From the NCBI GenBank assembly GCA_902800025.1, contig CADCDA010000001.1:152288-216287 (forward strand): a stretch of 64,000 nucleotides of DNA, read 5' to 3'. The translations under genes and the position numbers were made by a program. This stretch comes from an uncultured Erysipelotrichaceae bacterium (GTDB lineage Bacteria; Bacillota_I; Bacilli_A; RFN20; CAG-826). Below are positions 28,231-36,318 of the stretch, one piece after another. The stretch's first letter is position 1. Each line of letters starts with the position of its first letter. The notes beneath the pieces are model-generated. The model did not search any database. It was given only the letters and a program-made list of their open reading frames with translations, and was not told the origin of the DNA.

Positions 28231-29133
28231 TTATAAGCCCTTTTCTTTTAAGAAATCAGCAATTCTTCTAATCGAAATTATACAGTCATTATATTCAGCG
28301 TGATCGTATAACAATGGATATGTTCTTTCATTATAATCGTTTAAATAAGTTTTTTGTTTTATCAGCTCATATAAAAGTGTTGATACTCTCATTTCTTCTT
28401 TAGCAGAATAGCAAGTATCTAGATTTACTCTATATTCTCTAACTTTTAGGAATAATTCGATAAATGAATCATTCAGTTGAACATAGTTCAATAATTGATG
28501 AATGTCATAAATGTGACGTGATTGTCTCTCTAGTTTCTTAGAAATATGATAATCACAAATAGCAAATATCTTATCTACCATTGTCCTTTCTTTGGTGATT
28601 GTTTTGACTTTAAACGATCCAAGATTATATTTTTCGATTAAGTCAAAACGTCCGTTTTTTTCAAGGTATCGACCAATAATAGTTTGGGCAGTTTTTTCTT
28701 CTATTGGGAATGAAGGAGTCTGGGTTGCCCACTCCACTATTACTACATCGTCTGAACCAATTAAAGAATTATATGGACAAACATATCTATTAAACACTCT
28801 TCTACTTCTAATATTTTCTGGATGACTAACTTCTAAAGAAACTGCTTCAATTGAATCAAAGAATGACTGTTTAATTCTTTTTCTTGTTCCAACAGTTATT
28901 GTTTCATCTGCATAAGAAACATCGATATCTTCAGAAAAACGATTAATAACTTTTTGGCAAACGCTTAAACTAGTTCCGCCTTTGAATACAAATTTGTCAT
29001 TTCTCGAAACGAGTTCTTTTAAAATTGAGATTGCATAAAAATCTTTTTCGATATAGTTTGAAGCTATTCCTTCATCGCTCGTTATACTTTTTAATAAATC
29101 ACTAAACAGTTCTTTATCATTCGACAAAAGCAT
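28231..29133 (-). CDS. AbiEii/AbiGii-type nucleotidyltransferase toxin
   Basis: A 300-residue protein with the minimal nucleotidyltransferase motif [11 protein letters not shown] (about 50-60) and SEDIDVSY (about 68-75), diagnostic of AbiEii toxins of type IV toxin-antitoxin and abortive-infection systems. Characterised relatives (MenT, AbiEii) inactivate tRNA or cause growth arrest. The start overlaps its antitoxin by 17 bases, ensuring coupling. The operon sits directly in front of pckA. Confidence 0.9.
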   Translation of the reverse strand: MLLSNDKELFSDLLKSITSDEGIASNYIEKDFYAISILKELVSRNDKFVFKGGTSLSVCQKVINRFSEDIDVSYADETITVGTRKRIKQSFFDSIEAVSLEVSHPENIRSRRVFNRYVCPYNSLIGSDDVVIVEWATQTPSFPIEEKTAQTIIGRYLEKNGRFDLIEKYNLGSFKVKTITKERTMVDKIFAICDYHISKKLERQSRHIYDIHQLLNYVQLNDSFIELFLKVREYRVNLDTCYSAKEEMRVSTLLYELIKQKTYLNDYNERTYPLLYDHAEYNDCIISIRRIADFLKEKGL

Positions 29134-29752
29134 CGATTATTCCTCCTTCCACAATTTTCTTTATAGTGTCTGTTCCATAAAACTTAATATATTGTTGGAA
29201 CTGGTACTTACTTAAGTGATTGTTTTGTATGTATTCTCTAATTAGTTTTCTATATCTTTTTACTTCGTTCATAGTAACAAAATGGAACATATCTAAGAAC
29301 TGAAGCATTTTGTAGTTTTGAAAAGTTATTTCTGTTCTTGATTTACGGATAACTGCCACTCTTTTTCCAACTACGAAATATCTTTTTTTGCTACTTGTAT
29401 TATTGGAAGTAACTTCTAATATCGCAGGAACTTGTTGTGATATTCCAATCTGGTTTACAAATGATAATCCAGAATAATAACCACTAACAAATAGTTGTTC
29501 AAAACCTGGAGCGCAATCAGAATGAATGAATTTGCTATCTAATATTTCTTCAAAAGTAATAACGTTTCCAAACTCTTTATTGCTTTTTAAATAATAGATT
29601 CCGTTTTTTTCTCTTGTTAATCTTCCTTCTTTCGTTGCACGATAAAACTCTTCTCTAATTGCAGATTTGCTCTTTCGGCCAATTCTTACATCCTTTAAGA
29701 AGATCGGTGTGTCGTATCCATAAATGTTTGAAAGGTAATTAACGATATCCAT
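29117..29752 (-). CDS. AbiEi-like antitoxin
   Basis: A 211-residue protein with an N-terminal winged helix (about 1-60: DVRIGRKSKSAIREEFYRA, then TREKNGIYYLK) and an AbiEi-like central domain. AbiEi antitoxins bind inverted repeats in their own promoter. I choose the ATG at 29752 rather than the one at 29758. The -10 box abuts 29758, so transcription should begin at or near the second ATG, giving a leaderless mRNA. No ribosome site exists for either. Confidence 0.82.
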   Translation of the reverse strand: MDIVNYLSNIYGYDTPIFLKDVRIGRKSKSAIREEFYRATKEGRLTREKNGIYYLKSNKEFGNVITFEEILDSKFIHSDCAPGFEQLFVSGYYSGLSFVNQIGISQQVPAILEVTSNNTSSKKRYFVVGKRVAVIRKSRTEITFQNYKMLQFLDMFHFVTMNEVKRYRKLIREYIQNNHLSKYQFQQYIKFYGTDTIKKIVEGGIIDAFVE

Positions 29753-29758
29753 GTTCAT

Positions 29759-29786
29759 ATTATAGCATATCTATGCTTTAAGTCAA
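29759..29786 (-). promoter_or_regulatory. AbiE promoter, leaderless, with spacer palindrome
   Basis: Minus-strand TTGACT (29786-29781), 16-base spacer, TATAAT (29764-29759) directly adjoining an ATG. The spacer holds AGCATA-GA-TATGCT (29764-29777 on the plus strand). Confidence 0.8.
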
Positions 29787-29805
29787 TTTTTGTAATAAAT
29801 AAATG

Positions 29806-29822
29806 TTATACCATGGGTATAA
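29806..29822. promoter_or_regulatory. Inverted repeat upstream of AbiE promoter
   Basis: Perfect arms TTATACC/GGTATAA with a 3-base spacer. A candidate second AbiEi operator. Confidence 0.5.
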
Positions 29823-29859
29823 AAATGTAACATAATTAAAAATTTTGTTCTATTATAAA

Positions 29860-29881
29860 CAAAAAGCCTTTAAAAGGCTCT
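29860..29881 (-). terminator. Terminator of the glycosylase transcript
   Basis: Minus-strand AGCCTT/AAGGCT hairpin followed by TTTTTGTTT, just beyond the glycosylase stop. Confidence 0.75.
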
Positions 29882-29905
29882 TAAAGTTAATCTCACTAGC
29901 GGCTT

Positions 29906-30397
29906 TTACTCAAACAAAGCTCTATATTCTTCCACTAATTCTTCAATAGACATCTTCGCATTCGCTGGAGATGTCGATGGAAGATAATATACTTCTACAC
30001 CTTCTTTAACATATTGTCTTAAATACTTTTCAAATAAGGAAGATGCTTTCTTTCCTGTAACCCCAATCCTTTTGATATTTGGATAATCACTAAGAATCTT
30101 TTTAATATCAATAGGAACAACGTTTCTAATTGATGAATCACTACTGTTAACTATCTCACACCTTTCAATAACATCATATAAAGCGATTAAATGCCTTTTT
30201 AAGAAGCCTTTTCTATCTTTGATAGATAAAGGGACATCTTCATTAAAAATAACGCTTAAAACAGAAAAGAAGCGATTTTGTTTATGTGAATAATAAAATC
30301 CTAGTTCTCTACTTTTAATGCTTGGAAAAGACCCAAGTATCAGAATCTTTGAACTAGGATCAATAAATATCGGTAAAGATGAATGATCAACGATCAT
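29906..30397 (-). CDS. DNA-deoxyinosine glycosylase (UDG superfamily)
   Basis: A 163-residue protein matching the hypoxanthine-DNA glycosylase group of the uracil-DNA glycosylase fold: ILGSFPSIKSRELGFYYSH, NRFFSVL, GVTGKKASSLF and the closing LPSTSPANAKMS. It should remove deaminated adenine from DNA. It follows a membrane protein gene by 3 bases; that association has no obvious meaning. Confidence 0.88.
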   Translation of the reverse strand: MIVDHSSLPIFIDPSSKILILGSFPSIKSRELGFYYSHKQNRFFSVLSVIFNEDVPLSIKDRKGFLKRHLIALYDVIERCEIVNSSDSSIRNVVPIDIKKILSDYPNIKRIGVTGKKASSLFEKYLRQYVKEGVEVYYLPSTSPANAKMSIEELVEEYRALFE

Positions 30398-30400
30398 ATA

Positions 30401-31153
30401 TTAATTTTTCTTTTGTGTTTGTTTATAGATAAAGCCAACGACAAACATAACGATTGATAACACCATAAAGATAAGAACAAACCAGTTAATCTCTTCTTTC
30501 CATCTTAAAACAATTAATATCGTATCTAATATAGTCATAACAATAACTGGAATAAACATAAATAAATTATCTTCGTTATGGAATAAAAGTATCATCATAA
30601 AAGTAAATAGAGTCACTAAAGAGATAGAGGCTACTGCTTCAGTTATATGAAATAAAATAGAATATTCAATATAAGAACGATACATCACTGGTATCGCCAT
30701 TGAAAAACACACTAAATAGATAAATGATAACCATTTTAAAGCACCTTTGTTAGGCATAAGTATCACTTGATGTAATATACCAATAATTAATATTCCATAA
30801 GATATGAATTGAAGAATTGATATCGTATATTCAGTATGCACCATACCAGATAACAACAATATCCCACTAGCGATACATAAGTCTTTAAAAGGAATTGCAC
30901 TTAATGTGTCTTCGTTTATAACGAATAACGCTTTAAAAGCGGGTCTACATCTAATGGCAAGATAGACTAGCCAAGCTGTAATAGATACGAATACAAGCAT
31001 ATATACATATCCATTAAATCCATCAGAGAAGATATTAACTCCATTAGCGAAAGATAATGAAACACTCACTATCCTTTCAACTAGTAAGAGTAAGAAATAT
31101 AAGAAAAAGGTGAGATTAATAATATATGTAATAACTCTTTTCATTTTTCCCAT
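30401..31153 (-). CDS. Uncharacterised multi-pass membrane protein
   Basis: The 250-residue product is almost wholly hydrophobic, with roughly seven to eight predicted spans separated by short charged loops and a Lys-rich end. I do not recognise the family. AGAGG lies 8 bases before the ATG. It may be co-transcribed with the exported protein upstream and the glycosylase downstream. Confidence 0.7.
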   Translation of the reverse strand: MGKMKRVITYIINLTFFLYFLLLLVERIVSVSLSFANGVNIFSDGFNGYVYMLVFVSITAWLVYLAIRCRPAFKALFVINEDTLSAIPFKDLCIASGILLLSGMVHTEYTISILQFISYGILIIGILHQVILMPNKGALKWLSFIYLVCFSMAIPVMYRSYIEYSILFHITEAVASISLVTLFTFMMILLFHNEDNLFMFIPVIVMTILDTILIVLRWKEEINWFVLIFMVLSIVMFVVGFIYKQTQKKN

Positions 31154-31167
31154 AATAGTTACCTCTA

Positions 31168-32067
31168 TTATTGATTAGCTTTCTTCTTTTTAATAACTAA
31201 GAAAATAGCGAATCCTACAATACCTAAAATAGCAATACCACCAACGATGATAACTACTTTATTTTGTTTAATCCATTCTAAGAAATCATTTCTATCTAAT
31301 CCAGTATTAGGATCAATACCAGCTTGAGAACACATCGTGTTCCATTTCTCATTAATAGAGAAATAGGCATTCTTTTCTAACCCTTCATATGAGTTACCAT
31401 TAGCAGCGTAACCAGTATAATCTAATATCTTCGTGTTCTTTAATTCATCTTTAGATGCTTTCTTATTACTAAACCACGTTGAATATAAAGCTTTAACAGT
31501 GCTCTTTGTAGTTCCATTAGAGTCATCTTTGCCATATGTTAGATATGATTCAACCACTCGCGCTAATATATTGGCATCCGCATTTAATACAGAAGATATT
31601 CTGATATTTGAATAATCTTCTAAAGAACTTGTTCCAGCATAATAACAAATTCCATAACTCAAATAATCAATATTTGCTTCTTGATATATTCTATATAAAC
31701 GATCTTCACTACCAGATATTCTTAAAAAAGATGCACTCCTTACTTGATAAGGAATATCCGCATAATAATACTTTCTTGAATCAGAAGTATTAATTACCGA
31801 TTCCATCTCTATCACATAATAACTATTATCAATAGAGTATCTAATCGCATTATTACAAGGAACACCCCATTCATCGTTATCATAGAAATATGTATTTTCA
31901 TTATTAAGCCACACTCTTTGGGTGCGATATGTCGCTCCTGGGTTATCAATCTTTTCTCCATAAATAAAATCACCATCTGCGTTCACTCTTTGATATGTGC
32001 TATTCATAGAAAGAGTAATTGTAGATAGTAATAATCCAGATAAAAGCAATAGTCCCTTTAATTTCAT
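31168..32067 (-). CDS. Exported protein with C-terminal membrane anchor, unknown function
   Basis: From the ATG at 32067 the 299-residue product has a signal peptide (about 1-30, cleavage likely after VNA), a polar extracellular domain rich in Tyr, Ser and Asn, and a C-terminal hydrophobic span followed by KKKKANQ. The frame extends upstream to a TTG at 32124. A hairpin (AATGCTT/AAGCATT, 32091-32106) would fall in that extension, so the signal-peptide ATG is preferred. Neither start has a clear ribosome site. Family not recognised. Confidence 0.65.
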   Translation of the reverse strand: MKLKGLLLLSGLLLSTITLSMNSTYQRVNADGDFIYGEKIDNPGATYRTQRVWLNNENTYFYDNDEWGVPCNNAIRYSIDNSYYVIEMESVINTSDSRKYYYADIPYQVRSASFLRISGSEDRLYRIYQEANIDYLSYGICYYAGTSSLEDYSNIRISSVLNADANILARVVESYLTYGKDDSNGTTKSTVKALYSTWFSNKKASKDELKNTKILDYTGYAANGNSYEGLEKNAYFSINEKWNTMCSQAGIDPNTGLDRNDFLEWIKQNKVVIIVGGIAILGIVGFAIFLVIKKKKANQ

Positions 32068-32132
32068 AGTAAATATATTGTAAGTCAGTAAATGCTTAAA
32101 AGCATTAATAATCTTATAAATCAATAAGAGCT

Positions 32133-32978
32133 TTATGGTTTGAGTTCCTTTTCAATTTTTGTTTTTATTACGTTTAATATATCGCTCACGATACCTAAAA
32201 GAGGGATGGACGAAAAATACAACTCATTATACGCAATAGTTTTGGTAAACCCATGCCCTTCAAACGGTCTATTTTCACCAATTCTAGGATATGAATAATT
32301 TCCGTCCAAATAAGAAAATATCGTTCTGTTTAAATAGTTAAAAGCCTTGTGAATGGGTCCAGATTTTTTCGCGATATCTTCTTGAATCCGAACATCATGA
32401 ATAATATCCCTTAAATCATAGTCAGAAGGTATATTACTATCTCCAACTTTTGCATATGTTAAATATAGGTCCCAAATATAAACGCTAATCTCTTCTTCGT
32501 TATCGTGTGTTTTGAAAAAACTATTAAAATACATCGGCGTTCCGTATTTCAATAAATCAATTAATCGTTTCTCTTTATATTCAAAATATGACAAAGACTG
32601 TAAGTATCTATCAATAACATATATAGAAAACGCAAGGCAACTCTTAAACATATATTGTTTAGTTTGCTTTTTTGGTTTGAAATCTTCTTTTGTAGTTTCT
32701 TCAAAATAAGCATACAAAGTTATTGATAAACCATATAATAGTTGATCAATTAATTTGATAGTTGGATAAGTATTTTCTAAAAACTCAGAGTCGTTCTCAA
32801 TAGCAAAACTCTCTGCATAGCTTTCGTCAATTTGAATAGCGTTCAAAATCTCTGATTGGTCAATGCTACGCGGAGCACTCCAGTATCCATCTACAATCTC
32901 TCTTACTGGTTTCCAACCATCCAATCTAAAAACTCTTCCAAACTTTGTTAAAACATATCTAAAATCATAGTTAAGCAT
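32133..32978 (-). CDS. Uncharacterised protein, 281 residues
   Basis: A soluble, mostly helical protein rich in Tyr, Phe, Asp and Glu, with no signal peptide or clear membrane span. Features include FRLDGWKPVREIV near the start, a hydrophobic helix pair around residues 75-135, and an Arg/His-containing segment near SGPIHKAFNYLNRTIF. I do not recognise the family. It is unrelated to the flanking genes, and its isolated position suggests accessory DNA. Confidence 0.55.
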   Translation of the reverse strand: MLNYDFRYVLTKFGRVFRLDGWKPVREIVDGYWSAPRSIDQSEILNAIQIDESYAESFAIENDSEFLENTYPTIKLIDQLLYGLSITLYAYFEETTKEDFKPKKQTKQYMFKSCLAFSIYVIDRYLQSLSYFEYKEKRLIDLLKYGTPMYFNSFFKTHDNEEEISVYIWDLYLTYAKVGDSNIPSDYDLRDIIHDVRIQEDIAKKSGPIHKAFNYLNRTIFSYLDGNYSYPRIGENRPFEGHGFTKTIAYNELYFSSIPLLGIVSDILNVIKTKIEKELKP

Positions 32979-33009
32979 ATATTTATGATATCACATTGAA
33001 TTTGAATTA

Positions 33010-33807
33010 CTATTTGTCAAAGACATATTCAAATGATGCATATGGATATGTATAGTCCACGATAACATCATCTTTCTTTTTTAATATATATCTAATCTTC
33101 ATAGAAGGACATTCATGGATAGTTCTTACCATATCTCCCATCTTAGGAGCTTTTAATCCATGTCCTGATTTATCATCTAATATAAATACTTCTAAAATAT
33201 ATCTACCTTTCTTAATGACAATATGTTCTCTACTTATCTTTTTCGCAGTAGCAAAGTTATATGTTCCAAACCTATATTGTTTATCATTATGGACCAATAA
33301 AGATAACACTCCTTTAAAATGAAATAACCCAAAAGGTATATCTGCAACCGCTAAAGTGAGAGAATCATTCTTACTAGAAGCATTAAGCCATAAATACTCT
33401 TTAGGAAAACTTCTTCCTTTATCTCCTTCTATATATCCATTTCCATCAGTAAAATCTAGTGTCTTTCCATTTAATATAACTGATCCACTTAAAGTGTGGT
33501 TCATAGAATATATATCATGCTTACATTCAATAGGAAGAAATCTAAAATAAGACATCACATGTTTCTTAGTCTTTAATAACTCTCCATATGATATATGTCC
33601 TTCTAAGTCTATATCATCTTGATGAATAGATAGCTCTATTCCTTTAAAAGACGCTTTTACACTATTAATATCTTTTATATTCCAACTTTGATCATTCGCC
33701 ACTACTTGTACCATATCAATTCCATTAGAAGTAGATATAATAATAGCTAAAACATAACCATCCCTGGTTTGATGTTTATAATAAATACCAAAGAATCCTT
33801 TTCTCAT
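33010..33807 (-). CDS. Tocopherol cyclase-like family protein
   Basis: A 265-residue all-beta protein that resembles the tocopherol cyclase-like family (PF14249-type). Family-like blocks are the N-terminal GFFGIYYKHQ, CKHDIYSMNHTLSG, the strong GNGYIEGDKGRSFPKEYLWL and the later YRFGTYN. In plants and cyanobacteria these proteins cyclise tocopherol precursors. Bacterial relatives in Firmicutes have no known substrate, and no quinone pathway is near. A hydrophobic-ligand-binding role is plausible but unproven. Confidence 0.72.
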   Translation of the reverse strand: MRKGFFGIYYKHQTRDGYVLAIIISTSNGIDMVQVVANDQSWNIKDINSVKASFKGIELSIHQDDIDLEGHISYGELLKTKKHVMSYFRFLPIECKHDIYSMNHTLSGSVILNGKTLDFTDGNGYIEGDKGRSFPKEYLWLNASSKNDSLTLAVADIPFGLFHFKGVLSLLVHNDKQYRFGTYNFATAKKISREHIVIKKGRYILEVFILDDKSGHGLKAPKMGDMVRTIHECPSMKIRYILKKKDDVIVDYTYPYASFEYVFDK

Positions 33808-33867
33808 ATAAGAAAGATTACATTAAATCTAGTAAAAACGAAAAGGATATACGTTATAAAAAACAAA

Positions 33868-33885
33868 GAGCGGGATATCCCGCTC
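33868..33885 (-). terminator. Terminator of the toxin-antitoxin-chaperone operon
   Basis: Perfect 18-base palindrome GAGCGGGATATCCCGCTC, followed on the minus strand by TTTGTTTTTTA. Its stem sequence recurs in the terminator at 47879-47897. Confidence 0.85.
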
Positions 33886-33904
33886 ATTTGCGATAATATT
33901 ATTT

Positions 33905-34858
33905 TTACTTATCTTCACTCGTTTCCTTATTAAACAAAACATATGTGTTCATAATTGGTAAAACAAATGCTTTGCCCAACGATTGAGTGGTTATATTACT
34001 AATCAGCTCTCTTAAATATGGGAACAATATAGTAGTTGTGTTTTCTAGCATCACGAATTGTGATTCCTTCGTAGATTCCCAGTTTTTTGATTCAAAGATG
34101 CCATTAATCTCTATGCAGATATCGAATGGATGAGTCGAATCAGATTTGTGAACGAATTTTAATGTTATAAGTGCCGCATCACTACCGTTTTTTCCTACCT
34201 TCTTTTCAAAATGACAGTTCATATTTTTATAATCAAGTTCTGAGGTATTGATAATGGCTTTGCTCTTATTAACAAAGGAATAATTAGTGACAAAGTATTT
34301 GATTAGTTTAGTTCTATATTCATGTTTAACTTCCTCCTTGCTATAACTGAATCCGTTATCTATATCGCAATCCATTATCCACCTTACCTTGCCTTCATCC
34401 ACAAAATTTCCGAAGAATTGCTTAATGTCAAACATTGGGGCGTCTAAATTTTGTATTTGCCTAATTGTGTAATACGAATCGTCTTTATCAACAAGCCTAA
34501 TTAAAAGATCAAATGCCCTATCTTGAATAGTGCCATTTTCGTATCTAGTAATATTCTTTTCACCACAATTGATTAGTTTTGCTAACTGTGCTTGAGACAA
34601 GTGTCTCTTTTCTCTAATGGCCTTTATTTCTTTGCTTGTTAAAAGACCTTCTAGTCTTCTGTATTCATCAAAAATGATGATGTCGTTTGCTTTTGCAATA
34701 GAGTCAGGAAAAACTTGCTCCCCACATTTTTTGCAATAGGCATTAGTTATTTCAACATCAAAAACTCTTCCTCTAACATTGACTGTCTTTTTTTCTTTTT
34801 TTGTAACGTATTCAACTTCTTCTTCGCAATTAACGCAATAAATCTTATTAATATCCAT
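33905..34858 (-). CDS. MqsA-type zinc-finger/XRE antitoxin fused to a SecB-like chaperone domain
   Basis: From the ATG at 34858 (317 residues) three parts are visible: a zinc finger with CVNC (8-11) and CKKC (42-45) as in MqsA; an XRE helix-turn-helix (about 70-125, LSQAQLAKLINCGEKNITRY); and a C-terminal domain (about 200-312). In the last, ENTTTILFPYLRELISNIT and FVLPIMNTYVLF resemble the end of SecB. In toxin-antitoxin-chaperone systems SecB is normally a separate gene that shields an unstable antitoxin. A TTG start at 34900 is possible but lacks a ribosome site. The toxin precedes it. Confidence 0.8.
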   Translation of the reverse strand: MDINKIYCVNCEEEVEYVTKKEKKTVNVRGRVFDVEITNAYCKKCGEQVFPDSIAKANDIIIFDEYRRLEGLLTSKEIKAIREKRHLSQAQLAKLINCGEKNITRYENGTIQDRAFDLLIRLVDKDDSYYTIRQIQNLDAPMFDIKQFFGNFVDEGKVRWIMDCDIDNGFSYSKEEVKHEYRTKLIKYFVTNYSFVNKSKAIINTSELDYKNMNCHFEKKVGKNGSDAALITLKFVHKSDSTHPFDICIEINGIFESKNWESTKESQFVMLENTTTILFPYLRELISNITTQSLGKAFVLPIMNTYVLFNKETSEDK

Positions 34859-34865
34859 TTTACGA

Positions 34866-35198
34866 CTAACTGTATTCGTCTTCGTGAAGACTAATAACAA
34901 TTGTAACCTTCCCTTTATTTATAATTTTTATTTTTATATAACATCGATGACCAAATCCATTTTTCTTAAATATCCAAACAGGGTGTTTCCTCTCTGGATT
35001 ATCATCAGGAACGGGGCCTTTGTCCAAATCACTTTTATTTAAAGACCTTATAAAGTCTTTTGCATCAGCGGTTGTGATATTGTTGTACAAAAGAAACTGT
35101 TCGTTTTTTTCTCGATTAAGTAATATCTGAATTTGCTCATCGCTACTATGAGAGACTATATCAATAATCTCATCAATAGTTAACGAATCAACATCCAT
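34866..35198 (-). CDS. MqsR-family-like toxin
   Basis: A 110-residue protein whose second half (DAKDFIRSLNKSDLDKGP, NPERKHPVWIFKK, RCYIKIKI, ISLHEDE) resembles MqsR-type mRNA interferases of type II toxin-antitoxin systems. The N-terminal 30 residues are an added helical segment. The toxin gene comes first, as usual for mqsRA. It ends 7 bases before the preferred antitoxin start. AAAGGAGG precedes the ATG by only 3 bases. Confidence 0.75.
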   Translation of the reverse strand: MDVDSLTIDEIIDIVSHSSDEQIQILLNREKNEQFLLYNNITTADAKDFIRSLNKSDLDKGPVPDDNPERKHPVWIFKKNGFGHRCYIKIKIINKGKVTIVISLHEDEYS

Positions 35199-35236
35199 AG
35201 GCCTCCTTTCCTATTTTATAATAAAATATCATTTTT

Positions 35237-35250
35237 GTATCATATGATAC
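35237..35250. promoter_or_regulatory. Operator candidate of the toxin-antitoxin operon
   Basis: A 14-base perfect palindrome GTATCATATGATAC lies about 40 bases upstream of the toxin ATG, next to an AT-rich promoter region. A likely site for the XRE antitoxin. Confidence 0.55.
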
Positions 35251-35362
35251 CATTTTAGATGAATTTATGTCTGTGTCAAGAACATAATGAAAATAATAGG
35301 AGGAGAAACGTTTACTTATAAACGTGCAACAAACATACCGGGGAACCATCCAGTGTTCTATT

Positions 35363-35833
35363 TTAAAATTTTACTCCTGCAGCATTGTATTTTAATATAG
35401 CATCGTCAAGCTCTTTATCTGGTCTATTGAAATCATCATATTTTTTGCACGCAATCGTAGTTTCAATTTCATTGTCAATTTCAATAAATCCTATAAGAAA
35501 TATGGTGTGAAAAGAATATTTATACGCATATAGCAACATAAGCACCTCACAATAATCCCAGAACTCTTGTTTGCTATACGACTTTGGTTTAACAACAAGA
35601 AGCAAGCCAAAATCATCTTTGCGAGATAAGGCAGGCGAATATGCGTTATCATCTTCCTTACATTTTTTTAAACAAAAATCCCAATGCGTCGCAAACTTGT
35701 AAGCATTGTTAATGTCAACACTATTTATAAAAGAGAAAAAATCTTTTTTTAGTTTTACGTCAGAGCATTCAACTTCCAGCGAATTTCTAATATGATTTGA
35801 AATACAATTAAATAGTGCTAGCTTTTCTTCAAT
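35363..35833 (-). pseudogene. Open frame of about 156 codons without a normal start
   Basis: The frame is open for about 160 codons down to a TAA at 35363, but has no ATG or GTG near its 5' end. Directly upstream in the same frame is a TAA (35848-35846), beyond which the frame is open again for about 40 codons towards the previous gene. The protein is hydrophilic, then has a hydrophobic strand region (YAYKYSFHTIFLIGFIEID). A nonsense mutation, an ATT start at 35833, or a late TTG at 35605 are all possible. It trails the PHP-ATPase operon and may be its third gene. Family unknown. Confidence 0.4.
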
Positions 35834-35973
35834 GGTAGTTTTTGATTAATTTTTATTGTTATAGCGTTTTTGATTGATTTCATCGTCGTTATTATCAATA
35901 AATATAGCAATGGCGCTGTTTCTTTCAGCGCCACAAATCACTATTAACAAAAGAGCATGCTTAACAAATTCTA

Positions 35974-36318
35974 TTATTGTTCTTTTGTCTCTTGGGTTTC
36001 TTTCAACTTTGTAAAGCAATCCTCAATGGTGTTGTTACATATAGAAATTATATCATTTATTAATTCAAGCAGTTTTGAAAAAGAATCTTCAGAATAAAAC
36101 GTTTGGTTCTTTATATCGTCATCATTTAAATTAATCAAATCTTTTTCTTTCTTTAAAAGTGACTCTATCAGCTTCTTTTGAAAAAAATCATGTAAATTTA
36201 ATGTATTATGGTTCTCGATGTCAATTGTCACATAATCAGTAATTGTATTATCAAAAGATTCACCTTCAAACAAATAACACTTTTTCTCCTCTTTGTTATA
36301 AAAAGATTTAATTTTCAT
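35974..36318 (-). CDS. Small protein coupled to the PHP-ATPase
   Basis: A 114-residue acidic protein, beta-rich at the start (FYNKEEKKCYLFEGESFD) and helical from residue 60. No family is recognised. Its ATG lies inside the last codons of the PHP-ATPase gene (11-base overlap), which implies coupled translation and a functional partnership, for example an accessory subunit or inhibitor. Confidence 0.65.
   Translation of the reverse strand: MKIKSFYNKEEKKCYLFEGESFDNTITDYVTIDIENHNTLNLHDFFQKKLIESLLKKEKDLINLNDDDIKNQTFYSEDSFSKLLELINDIISICNNTIEDCFTKLKETQETKEQ

Noticed and set aside
35287-35400. Plus-strand frame of 37 codons starting KIIGGETFTYK, with AGGAGG nearby
   Set aside because: The AGGAGG lies inside the frame rather than before it, the peptide is short and unrecognised, and its 3' end overlaps the opposite-strand frame. 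A decayed gene end is possible but not supported.
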